Shown one piece after another: positions 31,597 through 41,233 of a stretch of 64,000 nt of DNA. The stretch is taken from NCBI GenBank assembly GCA_035943635.1, contig DASZBX010000124.1, forward strand, positions 49,062-113,061. Direction: 5' to 3'. This DNA comes from DASZBX01 sp035943635 (GTDB lineage Bacteria; Actinomycetota; Actinomycetes; Streptomycetales; Catenulisporaceae). The notes beneath the pieces were generated by a model. It ran no database searches. It saw only the letters and a list, made by a program, of their open reading frames with translations, and had not been told where the DNA came from. Position 1 is the first letter of the stretch; each line of letters starts with the position of its first letter. The translations under genes and the position numbers were made by a program.

Positions 31597-33051
31597 TCAC
31601 GGCAGGGTCATGCTGGCGGACATCCCCGCCACGAGCGCGGGCGGCTGCGAGTCCAGGGCCACTGTCACGTCGTAGTAGTTCGAGCCCGACACGGTGGTCG
31701 GCACCGTGACGATCTGGCTGATCTTGCCCGCGATGGCGAGGCTTGCGGCGGGGATTTCCAGGTTGGCGCTCTGGCCCAGTTTGACGCCCTGCATGTCGCT
31801 CTCGGGCACCTGTGCGGTGACGTTGAGCGCTCCGGAGTACACGGTGATGAGGGCGGCGTACTGGTCCGCTCCTGTTCCCGGGCCGCCCGCCGAGCCGGGT
31901 GTCGCGAACAGCTGGAGTCCGGCCGACTGGCCGCCGCCGGTGCCGGGCTGGCCGGCCGGTCCGGAGAAGCTGTGCACGCCGCTCGGACCGTCGACGGCGC
32001 CGACCGCGCCCGCCGTCTCCGCGACGGTGCCGTTCGCCGGCGCGACGATCGAGGTCTGTTGCAGCGTCAGCTGGTCCTGGGCCACCTGTGCCTGGGCGGT
32101 GGCCAGCTGGGACTGCGCCAGCGCGATCGAGGCGGAGGTGCCCGCGTCGCTGCGCGAGGCGGCGAGGCCCTGGACCGCGGCGAGGGCCGACTCGCTGCCG
32201 GACAGGTCGCTGGTGTCCTGCTGCTGCTGGGTCTGCTCGGAGGTCTGGATCGAGGCCAGGGTCTCCTTGGCCTGGGCAAGGGCGGAGGAGTCCCGCTGCA
32301 CCTGGGACCCCAGGTTCTGGCACAGCTGCGTGCCGGGTGCGCTCGGGGCCGTGGGCGCCGTCGAGACGGCGGGCCCGGGGCTCGAACCGGGAGTCTGCGG
32401 GGCGGGCGGGTGCGACGGCGCGGAGGTCGCCTGCGCGGCCGCGCCCGAAGTCGAGACACAGGTCTGGTCGTACTGAGCGGTGTCGGTGTCCAGTGCCTGC
32501 TGGTCGCCGTTGATCACGGCCTGCTGGGCGCCCACCACGGTGACGCCGTTGCTCTGGACCAGGCTCGCGGCCGTCTGCGCACTGTTGACCGCGGCCTGCG
32601 CTCGCTGGATGTCGAGCGCGTCCTGTGCCTGCTCGGAACCGGTGACCTGCGGCTGTTCGTCGGCGGAGAGCAGCGCTTGGTCGGCCGTGACCGCGGCCTT
32701 GGCGGCGGCGAGGTTCGCGGCGGGCACCGTGCTGTCCTGGGTGGCCAGGACCTGTCCGGCTTTGACCGTCTGCCCGGGATGCACGGTCAGCGTCACGACG
32801 GGTCCGGTGGTGGTGAAATTGAGATAGTAGGTGTTCGTCGGTGTCACTTCGCCCGCGTAGCTGGGCGGGGGCGTGGCGATCGCGTGATACGTCATCAGCC
32901 CGGCGGCCACACCCAGCGCCGCGACCACCGCCGCGGCTGTCAGCTGGGCCGGCTTGACCGGACCCCGGACCTCCTTGATCTCCCCGACTCCCGCCTCGCC
33001 GCTGGCGAGGGCCGCGTTCATGCCTCGCTCACGCACCTTTTTCCTGGCCAT
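31597..33051 (-). CDS. HlyD-family membrane-fusion/adaptor protein
   Basis: 484 residues from ATG 33051. One N-terminal membrane helix (LTAAAVVAALGVAAGLMTYH) is followed by a biotinyl-lipoyl-like half domain (VVTLTVHPGQTVKAGQVLAT), a long Ala/Gln/Ser-rich coiled coil with many repeats (ALAQAKETLASIQTSEQTQQ), the second lipoyl half (SIVAPANGTVAETAG) and a beta-barrel end (GQSANLEIPAASLAIAGKIS). Such adaptors work with MacB-like ABC exporters, but no permease or ATPase gene is adjacent; the nearest related scrap is the FtsX relic at 19491. The Gly/Pro-rich insertions are long. It lies upstream of nothing on its strand and downstream of the sulfoquinovose synthase gene by 136 bases. Confidence 0.88.
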   Translation of the reverse strand: MARKKVRERGMNAALASGEAGVGEIKEVRGPVKPAQLTAAAVVAALGVAAGLMTYHAIATPPPSYAGEVTPTNTYYLNFTTTGPVVTLTVHPGQTVKAGQVLATQDSTVPAANLAAAKAAVTADQALLSADEQPQVTGSEQAQDALDIQRAQAAVNSAQTAASLVQSNGVTVVGAQQAVINGDQQALDTDTAQYDQTCVSTSGAAAQATSAPSHPPAPQTPGSSPGPAVSTAPTAPSAPGTQLCQNLGSQVQRDSSALAQAKETLASIQTSEQTQQQQDTSDLSGSESALAAVQGLAASRSDAGTSASIALAQSQLATAQAQVAQDQLTLQQTSIVAPANGTVAETAGAVGAVDGPSGVHSFSGPAGQPGTGGGQSAGLQLFATPGSAGGPGTGADQYAALITVYSGALNVTAQVPESDMQGVKLGQSANLEIPAASLAIAGKISQIVTVPTTVSGSNYYDVTVALDSQPPALVAGMSASMTLP

Positions 33052-33187
33052 GCCTCGTTCTCTCTCCTGGTTGGTCGGTCCGCGCCGGCCCGCGCCCGCG
33101 CCGTCCGAGCCGGACGGGCGGCCTGCGCCGGACCCGTCGTGCGGATCGGCGCGCAGGCGGGTCCGGCGCGGGGTGCAGCCGCCGGTT

Positions 33188-34423
33188 TCAGCCGGCGGCT
33201 GGCTCGAACTCGGCGGCGGGTTCGGGCAGCTGCGTCATCAGGTCCTCGGCGGTCTCCATCCCGGTCCGCCATACCGATCGTGCGATGATCTTGGACGGGT
33301 CGACCCGGTCCCGGTAGCGGGCCGCGATCTGGGTGCATTCCTCCAGCAGGCCCTGGGACAGGGTGGTGGGTGCCAGGCCCAGCGCGAGGAATCGGTCGTT
33401 GCGCACGACCAGGTCGTTGGCCTCGGCCTCGCGCCGCGGGTTGGGCAGGTTGGCGATCGGCGCCCCGGTCAGGGCGGAGACCAGGTTCGCGAGGTCGCGC
33501 ACCCGGTAGGTCTCGGTGATCTGGTTGAAGACGACCGGCTTCTCGCCGCGCCGGGGCGGGTTTTCCAGTGCGATCTCGATGCACCGGACGGTGTCGCGGA
33601 TGTGGATGAACGCGCGGGTCTGCCCGCCGGTGCCGTGCACGGTCAGCGGATGGCCGATGGCGGCCTGCATCAGGAAGCGGTTGAGCACGGTGCCGTAGTC
33701 GCCGTCATAGTCGAACCGGTTGATCAGACGCTCGTCGCGCTGCGTCTGCTCGGTCTGCGTGCCCCACACGATGCCCTGGTGCAGGTCGGTGATCCGCAAC
33801 TGGTCGTTGGCCGCGTAGAACGCGAACATCAACTGGTCCAGGGTCTTGGTCAGGTGGTAGACCGAGCCGGGGTTGGCCGGGTGCAGGATCTCCCGCTCCA
33901 GGTCGCCGTCGGGGGTGGGGACCTTGACCGTGAGGTAGCCCTCGGGGATCGGGGCGGAGCCGGACCAGCCGTACCCGTAGACGCCCATCGTGCCCAGGTG
34001 GACGAGGGCCGCGGCGGAGCCGGTGGCGACCAGGGCCGCGAGCAGGTTGTGGGTGGCCCGCACGTTGTTGTCCACGGTGTAACGCTTGGACTTGGGCGAG
34101 CGCATCGAGTACGGCGCGGCCCGCTGCTCGGCGAAGTGCACGATCGCGTCCGGGCGCAGCTCGCCCAGGGCCGCGACCAGGCGCTCGTACTCGCGGGCGA
34201 CGTCGATGTCGAGGAAGCCGATCTCCTGGCCGGAGACCTGCCGCCACACGCGCAGCCGCTCGCCGAGCGGCCGGATCGGGGTGAGCGACTCGACCTCGAG
34301 TTCGAGGTCGATCGCCCGCCGGCTCAGGTTGTCGACAATGGTCACGTCGTGCCCGCGGTCGGACAGGTACAGCGCGGTCGGCCAGCCGCAGAATCCGTCG
34401 CCACCGAGAATGAAGACGCGCAT
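33188..34423 (-). CDS. sqdB: UDP-sulfoquinovose synthase (SQD1/SqdB)
   Basis: 411 residues from ATG 34423. A short-chain dehydrogenase-type epimerase that joins UDP-glucose and sulfite to give UDP-sulfoquinovose. The NAD site is ILGGDGFCGWPTALYLSDRG, closely matching SQD1 (GGDGYCGW). Catalytic residues are in place: Thr145 (HLGTMGVYG), Tyr189 and Lys193 (SVYHLTKTLD). Other SQD1-specific blocks are VDNLSRRAIDLELEVESLTP, FAEQRAAPYSM, LINRFDYDGDYGTVLNRFLM and IGHPLTVHGTGGQTRAFIHI. The product is the donor for sulfolipid SQDG in phototrophs and for sulfoquinovose-containing glycans in some non-phototrophs. It is divergent from cysDNH, whose products can supply sulfite. Which acceptor is used here is not known. 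Confidence 0.93.
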   Translation of the reverse strand: MRVFILGGDGFCGWPTALYLSDRGHDVTIVDNLSRRAIDLELEVESLTPIRPLGERLRVWRQVSGQEIGFLDIDVAREYERLVAALGELRPDAIVHFAEQRAAPYSMRSPKSKRYTVDNNVRATHNLLAALVATGSAAALVHLGTMGVYGYGWSGSAPIPEGYLTVKVPTPDGDLEREILHPANPGSVYHLTKTLDQLMFAFYAANDQLRITDLHQGIVWGTQTEQTQRDERLINRFDYDGDYGTVLNRFLMQAAIGHPLTVHGTGGQTRAFIHIRDTVRCIEIALENPPRRGEKPVVFNQITETYRVRDLANLVSALTGAPIANLPNPRREAEANDLVVRNDRFLALGLAPTTLSQGLLEECTQIAARYRDRVDPSKIIARSVWRTGMETAEDLMTQLPEPAAEFEPAAG

Positions 34424-35093
34424 TTCACCACCAAGAGGAATTAGTTCGGGGTAATGGGAAAGCCACCACTGTGTCCGGAAAGGCAAAGCGGTGACGCGCC
34501 GTAGGCGTTGAAAATCGAATCACCAGCATGCCGAACACTGATTCACCGATGATTCCGAAATGCAAATCTCAGATGTTTCGGCTTCCGTTATATGTCACGA
34601 AGACTGGCAGCCGGGGCGCAACCCTGTCAAGGCGGGCCTACCCTAGGCCGAGGCGGATCGGCATTCCGGGGAAACCCTCGCCGTGATACTCGCGTTACCT
34701 TCTGGGAATGTGCCGTCGTAGTGGTTGGGTGCCAATATATGCTGTTCCAGGTGTTTTACTCATCACAGGGGCTGAATATAGGGTGGCCCCGGCGGGTTTC
34801 TTGATGAGCTTCACGTTTCGGATCAGGCAGAGGCTTGATTGCGTACGGAGGGTATTTTTTCGATAAAACAGAACCCTGAGCCAAGTAAATTATGATGCCA
34901 CGGCGGTCGGGCTGTTGACGTTTATCCGGACGATGCGCTAACACTTGAACCGTGGAAAGGCAGTATCCGCGAATACGCCAAAAGCGCTCGTGTCCTTTCC
35001 CGCTCGTCCCATTTCTCTCGACTGCTCGCTCCGCGCCGGCGCGTTTTTCCGGCCGGGTCCGGGCCGCCCGCCGGCCAGAAGGGAAAGCCCCCG
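34424..35093. other. AT-rich regulatory region between sqdB and cysD
   Basis: This 670-base gap is clearly richer in A and T than its surroundings (for example around 34560, 34735 and 34850). It holds no gene that I can support. It must contain the two divergent promoters; the size leaves room for operators or a leader RNA. I could not recognise a known riboswitch. Confidence 0.5.
34915..34944 (+). promoter_or_regulatory. Possible sigma-70-type promoter for cysDNH
   Basis: TTGACG (34915-34920) and TAACAC (34939-34944) are separated by 18 bases, in good agreement with HrdB-type promoters. The start of transcription would be near 34950, giving a leader of roughly 145 bases before the TTG of cysD. 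Confidence 0.5.
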
Positions 35094-36032
35094 TTGACGA
35101 GTTTCACTCAATCCCTCGCACCGCCGCCTCTCGCGCCTCCGCATCTGTCCCACCTCGACACACTCGAATCCGAGGCGGTGCACGTGGTGCGCGAGTCGGT
35201 GGCACAGTTCGAACGCCCGGTCATGCTGTTTTCCGGGGGCAAGGATTCGATCGTGATGCTGCACCTCGCGCTGCGGGCGTTCTGGCCGGCCGCGCTGCCG
35301 TTCGGGCTGCTGCACATCGACACCGGACACAACTTCCCGGAGGTCTTGGCGTACCGGGATCAGGTCGTCGAGCGACACGGCTTGCGGTTGGTGGTCGCAC
35401 GGGTGCAGGACTACCTGGAAGACGGCCGGTTGCACGAACGCGCGGACGGGTCGCGCAACGCATTGCAGACAGTGCCCCTGTTGGACGCGATCAGCGGCGG
35501 CCGGCACGACGCGGTGTTCGGCGGGGGCCGGCGCGACGAGGAGAAGGCCAGGGCCAAAGAACGGGTGTTCTCGCTGCGTGACGAGTTCGGGCAGTGGGAT
35601 CCGCGCCGCCAGCGTCCGGAGTTGTGGGCGTTGTACAACGGGCGCCACCGACTGGGCGAGCACGTGCGGGTCTTCCCGTTGTCGAACTGGACCGAATTGG
35701 ATGTCTGGCAGTACATCGGACGCGAGGGGATCGAGCTGCCGGCCATCTACTTCCGGCACCGGCGGACGGTGTTCGAGCGAGGGGGGATGTGGCTGGCACC
35801 GGGTGCGTGGGGCGGTGCACGCGAGGGCGAGCGGGTCGAGCGGCGCACGGTGCGCTACCGCACCGTCGGCGACATGTCCTGCACCGGGGCGGTGGAGTCG
35901 GACGCGTCGGACGTGCCCGGGGTGATCGAGGAGATCGCGGCGTCCCGGCTGACCGAGCGCGGCGAGACCCGGGCTGACGACCGGATGTCCGAGGCGGCGA
36001 TGGAAGACCGCAAACGCGAAGGGTACTTCTGA
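35094..36032 (+). CDS. cysD: Sulfate adenylyltransferase subunit 2 (CysD)
   Basis: 312 residues, starting at TTG 35094 behind AGAAGGGAAAG. It makes adenosine 5'-phosphosulfate (APS) from ATP and sulfate together with CysN. The PP-loop SGGKDS (47-52), LHIDTGHNFPEV, and GGGRRDEEKARAKERVFS are all CysD signatures, and the C-terminus ends DRKREGYF as in the family. CysN begins two bases after the stop. The set cysD-cysN-cysH without a sulfite reductase gene, facing a UDP-sulfoquinovose synthase, suggests that the sulfite made is at least partly meant for sulfoquinovose. Confidence 0.95.
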   Translation: MTSFTQSLAPPPLAPPHLSHLDTLESEAVHVVRESVAQFERPVMLFSGGKDSIVMLHLALRAFWPAALPFGLLHIDTGHNFPEVLAYRDQVVERHGLRLVVARVQDYLEDGRLHERADGSRNALQTVPLLDAISGGRHDAVFGGGRRDEEKARAKERVFSLRDEFGQWDPRRQRPELWALYNGRHRLGEHVRVFPLSNWTELDVWQYIGREGIELPAIYFRHRRTVFERGGMWLAPGAWGGAREGERVERRTVRYRTVGDMSCTGAVESDASDVPGVIEEIAASRLTERGETRADDRMSEAAMEDRKREGYF

Positions 36033-36034
36033 CC

Positions 36035-37372
36035 ATGACGACGATGGACATCGCGTCCCGGCCGGACACGGCCGGGTCCGGGGCGCAGGAGATCGCGCTG
36101 CTGCGCCTGGCCACCGCGGGATCGGTCGACGACGGCAAGTCCACCCTGGTCGGACGGCTGCTGTACGACACCAAGACAGTCCTGTCCGATCAGCTCGACG
36201 CCGTCGCGCGGGTCTCGCGCGAACGCGGCCTGGCTGCCACCGACCTTGCCCTGCTCACCGACGGCCTGCGCGCCGAACGCGAACAGGGCATCACCATCGA
36301 CGTCGCCTACCGCTACTTCGCCACTCCCCGGCGCCGCTTCATCCTGGCCGACACCCCCGGACACGTGCAGTACACCCGCAACATGGTCACCGGCGCCTCC
36401 ACCGCCCAACTGGCCGTGATCCTGGTCGACGCCCGGCACGGCGTGGTCGAACAGACCCGCCGCCACGCCGCCATCGCCGCCCTGCTCAAAGTCCCGCACG
36501 TGGTCCTGGCCGTGAACAAGATGGACCTGGCCGGCTACTCGGAGAGCGTGTTCGCCGCCATCGCGGCCGAATTCGGCGACTACGCCGTCGCCCTCGGGGC
36601 GCCGCCCGCCACGGCGATCCCCATCAGCGCTTTGATGGGAGACAACGTCGTCGACGGATCCGGCACGATGCCCTGGTACCGCGGCCCGACGCTGATCGAA
36701 CACCTCGAAACCGTGGACGCGCACGAGAACCCGGCCGGGCAGCACGCCCGCTTCCCGGTGCAGTACGTCCTGCGCCCACAATCCGGCGACGAGTTCCGCG
36801 ACTACCGCGGATACGCCGGGCGCCTGGTCTCGGGCGTGCTGCGCACCGGCGACGAGGTGGTCGTCCTGCCGTCGGGCGAGCGTTCGGTCATCGCCGGCAT
36901 CGACCGGCTCGGCCGGCGCGACGTGGGCGTGGCCTGCGCGCCGCAGTCCGTGACACTGCGTCTGGCCGACGACGTCGATGTCGCCCGGGGCGACGTGATC
37001 GCCCCGGTCACCGGGGCCCCGGCGACCACCAGGGAGGTCACGGCAACGGTCTGTCACGTGGCCGAGCGGCCGTTGCGTGCGGGCGACCGCGTGCTGGTGC
37101 GTCATGGCGCGGCCGTCGTCACGGCCGTCGTGCGGCGAATTGACTTCCGGCTGGACATCGACGACCTGGATCGCGCAGACGGCCCGGCCGCGCTGGTGAC
37201 CAACGAGATGGGACAGGTCGCCCTGCGCCTGGGCGAACCGCTGCCGCTCGACGCCTACACCGACAACCGGCACACCGGTTCCTTCCTGATCATCGACCCG
37301 GACGACGGCGCCACCCTGGCGGCCGCGATGAACGGCCCGCTCGGCGCCGGATTCGCGGGACGGCGGACATGA
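36035..37372 (+). CDS. cysN: Sulfate adenylyltransferase subunit 1, GTPase (CysN)
   Basis: 445 residues from ATG 36035. An EF-Tu-like GTPase that drives APS synthesis by CysD. Motifs: P-loop GSVDDGKST (29-37), switch region EREQGITIDVAYRYF, DTPGHVQYTRNMVTGAS and NKMD. Domains 2 and 3 follow. At about 445 residues it ends after domain 3 and lacks a fused CysC (APS kinase) domain, so this operon makes APS but not PAPS. Confidence 0.95.
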   Translation: MTTMDIASRPDTAGSGAQEIALLRLATAGSVDDGKSTLVGRLLYDTKTVLSDQLDAVARVSRERGLAATDLALLTDGLRAEREQGITIDVAYRYFATPRRRFILADTPGHVQYTRNMVTGASTAQLAVILVDARHGVVEQTRRHAAIAALLKVPHVVLAVNKMDLAGYSESVFAAIAAEFGDYAVALGAPPATAIPISALMGDNVVDGSGTMPWYRGPTLIEHLETVDAHENPAGQHARFPVQYVLRPQSGDEFRDYRGYAGRLVSGVLRTGDEVVVLPSGERSVIAGIDRLGRRDVGVACAPQSVTLRLADDVDVARGDVIAPVTGAPATTREVTATVCHVAERPLRAGDRVLVRHGAAVVTAVVRRIDFRLDIDDLDRADGPAALVTNEMGQVALRLGEPLPLDAYTDNRHTGSFLIIDPDDGATLAAAMNGPLGAGFAGRRT

Positions 37373-37424
37373 CGTGCACCACAGGACGCGACGAGTCCCG
37401 AGACCGAAGGAAGACAGGCCCGAC

Positions 37425-38126
37425 ATGACATCGCAACGCTCCGGGGAGCACTTAAGACACGTGGCCGCCGGCGCGGCCGAGTCGCTGGCACACGCCTCAC
37501 CCCAGGAGATCATCGCGTGGGCCGTGCGCATCTTCGGCTCGCGGGTCGTGGTCGCGTCCTCGATGGCGGATACGCATCTGGTACACCTGGCACAGGCCGT
37601 CTCACCCGGAATCGATGTGCTCTTCCTGGACACCGGCTACCACTTCGCGGAGACCATCGGGACCCGGGACGCCGTCGAACAGACTCACGACATCACACTG
37701 CACAGCATCACGCCCCGACAGACGGTCGCCGAACAAGACAGCGCATACGGCCCCAAGCTCCACGACCGCGACCCGGACCTGTGCTGCGCCCTGCGCAAAG
37801 TGGAACCGCTCGAACGCGGCCTGGCGCCCTACGAGGCCTGGATCACCGGGATGCGCCGCGAGGACGCTCCCACCCGCGCCGCGCTCGCGCCCGTGGCCTA
37901 TGACGAGCGGCGCGCCATGGTCAAACTCTCGCCCTTGGCAGCGTGGACCCAGGACGACGCCGACGCCTATATCACCGACAACAACGTGCTGGTCAATCCG
38001 TTGTACTTCGACGGCTACGCCTCGATCGGCTGCGAGCCCTGCACCCGCCGCGTCGAACCCGGCCGGGATCAGCGCTCCGGGCGCTGGTCCGGGCTGGGCA
38101 AGACCGAGTGCGGCATCCACACCTGA
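37425..38126 (+). CDS. cysH: Assimilatory APS reductase (CysH, Fe-S type)
   Basis: 233 residues from ATG 37425; the frame is open to 37374 but GAAGGAAGA precedes the chosen start. It reduces APS to sulfite and AMP using thioredoxin. The two cysteine pairs of the [4Fe-4S]-dependent APS reductases are present (Cys120-Cys121 in DLCCALRKVEPL; Cys203 and Cys206 in GCEPCTRRVEPGRD) and the catalytic Cys229 in the ECGIH tail. PAPS reductases lack the CC...CxxC cluster, so the substrate is APS, matching a CysN without CysC. No nir/sir-like sulfite reductase follows; the next gene is a glycosyltransferase. Confidence 0.94.
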   Translation: MTSQRSGEHLRHVAAGAAESLAHASPQEIIAWAVRIFGSRVVVASSMADTHLVHLAQAVSPGIDVLFLDTGYHFAETIGTRDAVEQTHDITLHSITPRQTVAEQDSAYGPKLHDRDPDLCCALRKVEPLERGLAPYEAWITGMRREDAPTRAALAPVAYDERRAMVKLSPLAAWTQDDADAYITDNNVLVNPLYFDGYASIGCEPCTRRVEPGRDQRSGRWSGLGKTECGIHT

Positions 38127-38169
38127 CCCCTCCTACGAACCCGCCCGGCGCAGAACCTGGAGCGTCCCC

Positions 38170-40143
38170 ATGTCCTACGGTCACGTCGTCGTCTGCCTGC
38201 TGCTCGATTTCGCTTTGCTCATGCTGGTGATCCGGTGGCCGTTGTCCCGGCGTTTCGACGACTCGGACACTGGCGAGGGCCGTGTCGTCAAACTGCCCCT
38301 GGTGCGTCGGCCCTCGGCCTCCAGGGCGTGGTGGTTCCTCCTCGTCTCGCTCGTGCTGGCCGTGGTGATCGTCGCGGTGCAACATCCCCGTCTCGCCCAG
38401 GACTACTACTCCCTCGTCAACGCCGTGCTGGCCGCCGCCCACCCGGGCGCCACGCTCTACGCGCGCACCCTGCCGCCCCTGGTGCCCGTCGCCGAGGTCT
38501 GCTATCTCACGGCCATCGCCTTCTCGACCCGCGCCACGATCGGGCGGCGGCTGATGATCCTGGCCCACATCCCGCTGTTCCTGGCTGCCTCGATACTCGT
38601 GGACTGCTTCGCCGCGCTGGCCACCGAGGCGCTCGGGCTCCCGCTCGGCCCGGTGCCCGTCATCGACTTCCTGCTCCAGTACACGGTCGGTTTCCTGCTC
38701 ATCTACCGGATGTCCTTCACCACGTTCCAACTGCCCCGCCCCACTGCCCTGCCCGACGAGCGCCACGGGGACTGGCGGGACAACCTGGTGCTGTCGCTGT
38801 GCGCGGCGGGCGCCGTGGGCATCGTCGGCGCGCTCGCGGTGGTGCTGGCCGAGCAGGTCGGCGACAACCCGGCCGCGCTGTTCCTCGTGCTGGCCAGCCT
38901 GCGGGCCGGACTCAACGACGTGATCTGCCTGCTGCTCGGCCTGGTCGGGCTGCTCGGCCCGCACAAACCGAGGCTCGGGGCGGACCGGCCCGCACTGGAG
39001 ATCATCATCCCCGCGTTCAACGAGTCGGCCGGGATCGAGCGGCTGCTGCGGTCGGTGGACCGGGCGGCGCTGCGCTACGGCGGCCCGGTGCACGTGATCC
39101 TGTGCGACGACGGTTCCACCGATGACACCCGCGCTCTGGCCGAGGCCGCCATCGCCGCCTACGCCCAGGCGACGGGGGAGGTGATCGCGGGCCAGCACGC
39201 CGGCAAGGCCAAGGCGCTCAACCTCGCGCTCTCGCGCTGCACGTCGGACTTCGTCTACCGGGTGGACGCCGACTGCGCACTGGACCCGAACGCGCTGTCG
39301 TTCTCCATCCGGCACTTCCTGGCCGACCCCCGGGTCGGGGTCGTGGGCGCGCTGACCCTGCCCAAGGAGCCCTACGGCACCTGGATCGACCGGATGCGCG
39401 CGCTCGAGGTGCTGGGCATCTACGGCTTCTCCCTGGCCACCCTGGCCGAGGTGGACGCGGTGCCGTGTGTGCCCGGCACCTTCTGCGCGTTCCGCCGCGA
39501 ACCGGCCGTCGAACTCGGCGGCTTCGTCCACGGCATGTTCGGCGAGGACGCCGAGTTCACCTGCGCGCTGGCCCGGATGGGCTGGCGCGTCATGCTCGAT
39601 CCGCACATCGTCTCGTACGAGGACGTGCCGCAGACGATCAGGGAGCTGAGCGTCCAGCGCTATCGGTGGGGGTTGGGCGGTATGATGAACTTCGCACGTT
39701 TCACCCCCTTCGGCCTCGGCGCCCCGGGGCCCAGGTTCTGGTTCCAGCTGCCCAAAAGCATGGGAACGCGCTTCCTGTCCCCGATGAACTTCATCCTCAT
39801 GCTGACCACCTTGGTATATGCGGCCTTCCAGCCGAGCCTCCACCACAACTTCCTGAGATTCGGGGCGGCGTTCCTGCTCGGGCAGCTGCCCGGCCTGACG
39901 CTGCGGTTGTGCGTGACTCTGTACTACCGCCGCCCGCGCCTTCTGGCCTGGATCCCGCTGTTCGTGTTCTTCATGCTGCTCAAGCGGTTCTTCCAGGTGG
40001 AGTCGATCGTCGGCTGCGGCACCCGGCCGGTCCTTCCGCCGCTGGTGCTGCGGGGCCGATTCCCGACCTGGCGCTCGCTGGTGCGCTCCGGGCGGGCCGT
40101 CGGGGCGGTCCTTCCGGCCTCCTCGGCGCCGCCTGCCACCTGA
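38170..40143 (+). CDS. Processive family-2 glycosyltransferase (membrane polysaccharide synthase)
   Basis: 657 residues from ATG 38170 (TGGAG eight bases upstream), 43 bases after cysH. About six to seven N-terminal membrane helices precede a GT2 domain with EIIIPAFNES, CDDGSTDDT, RVDADCALD (DxD type), GTFCAFRREPAVELGG, GEDAEF (catalytic Asp region) and QRYRWGLGG, the QxxRW motif of processive synthases such as cellulose and hyaluronan synthase. Three to four helices follow at the C-terminus. It should make and extrude a beta-linked polysaccharide from a nucleotide sugar. Its position in the sulfate-activation/UDP-sulfoquinovose block makes a sulfoquinovose-containing or otherwise sulfur-bearing exopolysaccharide a reasonable hypothesis, not shown. 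Confidence 0.9.
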   Translation: MSYGHVVVCLLLDFALLMLVIRWPLSRRFDDSDTGEGRVVKLPLVRRPSASRAWWFLLVSLVLAVVIVAVQHPRLAQDYYSLVNAVLAAAHPGATLYARTLPPLVPVAEVCYLTAIAFSTRATIGRRLMILAHIPLFLAASILVDCFAALATEALGLPLGPVPVIDFLLQYTVGFLLIYRMSFTTFQLPRPTALPDERHGDWRDNLVLSLCAAGAVGIVGALAVVLAEQVGDNPAALFLVLASLRAGLNDVICLLLGLVGLLGPHKPRLGADRPALEIIIPAFNESAGIERLLRSVDRAALRYGGPVHVILCDDGSTDDTRALAEAAIAAYAQATGEVIAGQHAGKAKALNLALSRCTSDFVYRVDADCALDPNALSFSIRHFLADPRVGVVGALTLPKEPYGTWIDRMRALEVLGIYGFSLATLAEVDAVPCVPGTFCAFRREPAVELGGFVHGMFGEDAEFTCALARMGWRVMLDPHIVSYEDVPQTIRELSVQRYRWGLGGMMNFARFTPFGLGAPGPRFWFQLPKSMGTRFLSPMNFILMLTTLVYAAFQPSLHHNFLRFGAAFLLGQLPGLTLRLCVTLYYRRPRLLAWIPLFVFFMLLKRFFQVESIVGCGTRPVLPPLVLRGRFPTWRSLVRSGRAVGAVLPASSAPPAT

Positions 40144-40188
40144 CGGTCCCGCCCGGCCCGCCGACCCGACCATCGACGAAAGACGACC

Positions 40189-41109
40189 ATGCTGAAGACT
40201 CGAACCCGAACCGCGGCCATGGTCGCGCTGCTCTGCGCGGTGCTCGCGGTGGGCTCCGGATGCGGCGGCGGGAGGCCGGCTGCGCCGGCACCGACGATGT
40301 CGGCCTCCGGCGCGCGGCCCGCCGCCGGCGGATGGACCTGGATCGTCAGCGGCGCCACGCTGGCACGCCTGCTCACGCTGGGCAGCTCCGGGCCCGCGAC
40401 GGCCGCGCAGGAATTCGACAAACCGAACGCCTACATCCTGGCCTCTCCGCAAGACTGGTCGATCCCGGCCGGCTGGACCAGTACGGCGACCGCCGACTTC
40501 ACCAGCTACACCACCCTGCGTTCCGCACTGGACAACGGGACACTCGATCCGCGGTTCAAAGCAGTCCTCTATGACGACGAGGACTGGTCGCTGACCCCCG
40601 CGGACCAGCAGAGCGATCCCGGCCGCTACTACCAGCTGGCCGCGCAACTCGTGCACCGGCACCACCTGCTCTTCCTCGCCGCGCCCGCGACCGACCTCGC
40701 CGAGGTGTTCGGGGGCGCGGCCGAGACCGCACCCCCCGGGGGCGGCGGGCGGTATCAGGCCTTCCTCGGGGACGGGGTGATCTCGGCGGCCGCGAGGTAC
40801 GCCGACGTCCTGGACGTCCAGGCCCAGGGCTCCGAGGCCGACCCGGCGCTGTTCGCCTCCTTCGTCACGCAGGCCGCGGCCCAAGCGCACGCGGCCAACC
40901 CGGCGGTCGAGGTGCTCGCCGGGATCAGCACCAACCCCTCCGGCGGCCAGATCACCGCCGCGGCCGTTGACCGGGCCGCGCAGGCGGCCGGTCCGCACGT
41001 CGCGGGGTTCTGGCTCAACGACCCGGCCGCCTCGGCGGCCTGCCCGCGTTGCGCCGGGCCGTATCCGCAACTCGCGCTCGCCACGTTGGTCGGGCTCGGC
41101 GCCGGCTGA
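40189..41109 (+). CDS. Lipoprotein with a glycoside-hydrolase-like fold (unknown function)
   Basis: 306 residues from ATG 40189. The signal peptide ends in a lipobox (LCAVLAVGSGC), so the protein should be tethered outside the membrane. The mature domain has YDDEDWSLTPADQQSDP, ADVLDVQAQGSEADP and AGFWLNDPAAS-like segments that alternate with helices and look like a TIM barrel of the kind seen in some extracellular glycosidases; the acidic DDED could be catalytic. I cannot assign a family. It follows the glycosyltransferase gene by 45 bases and probably acts on, or binds, the same glycan. Confidence 0.75.
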   Translation: MLKTRTRTAAMVALLCAVLAVGSGCGGGRPAAPAPTMSASGARPAAGGWTWIVSGATLARLLTLGSSGPATAAQEFDKPNAYILASPQDWSIPAGWTSTATADFTSYTTLRSALDNGTLDPRFKAVLYDDEDWSLTPADQQSDPGRYYQLAAQLVHRHHLLFLAAPATDLAEVFGGAAETAPPGGGGRYQAFLGDGVISAAARYADVLDVQAQGSEADPALFASFVTQAAAQAHAANPAVEVLAGISTNPSGGQITAAAVDRAAQAAGPHVAGFWLNDPAASAACPRCAGPYPQLALATLVGLGAG

Positions 41110-41233
41110 CCCGACGGTCCCGAGCCGAGCCCGTCGAGCGCCGCCTTCGCGCACCGCCGACCGTCCGACCCCGTCCACCCGCTGCCGTGCGCCGACCCGG
41201 ACCGCGCGCAGCCTTGCTTTCCCGAGGTACGAA

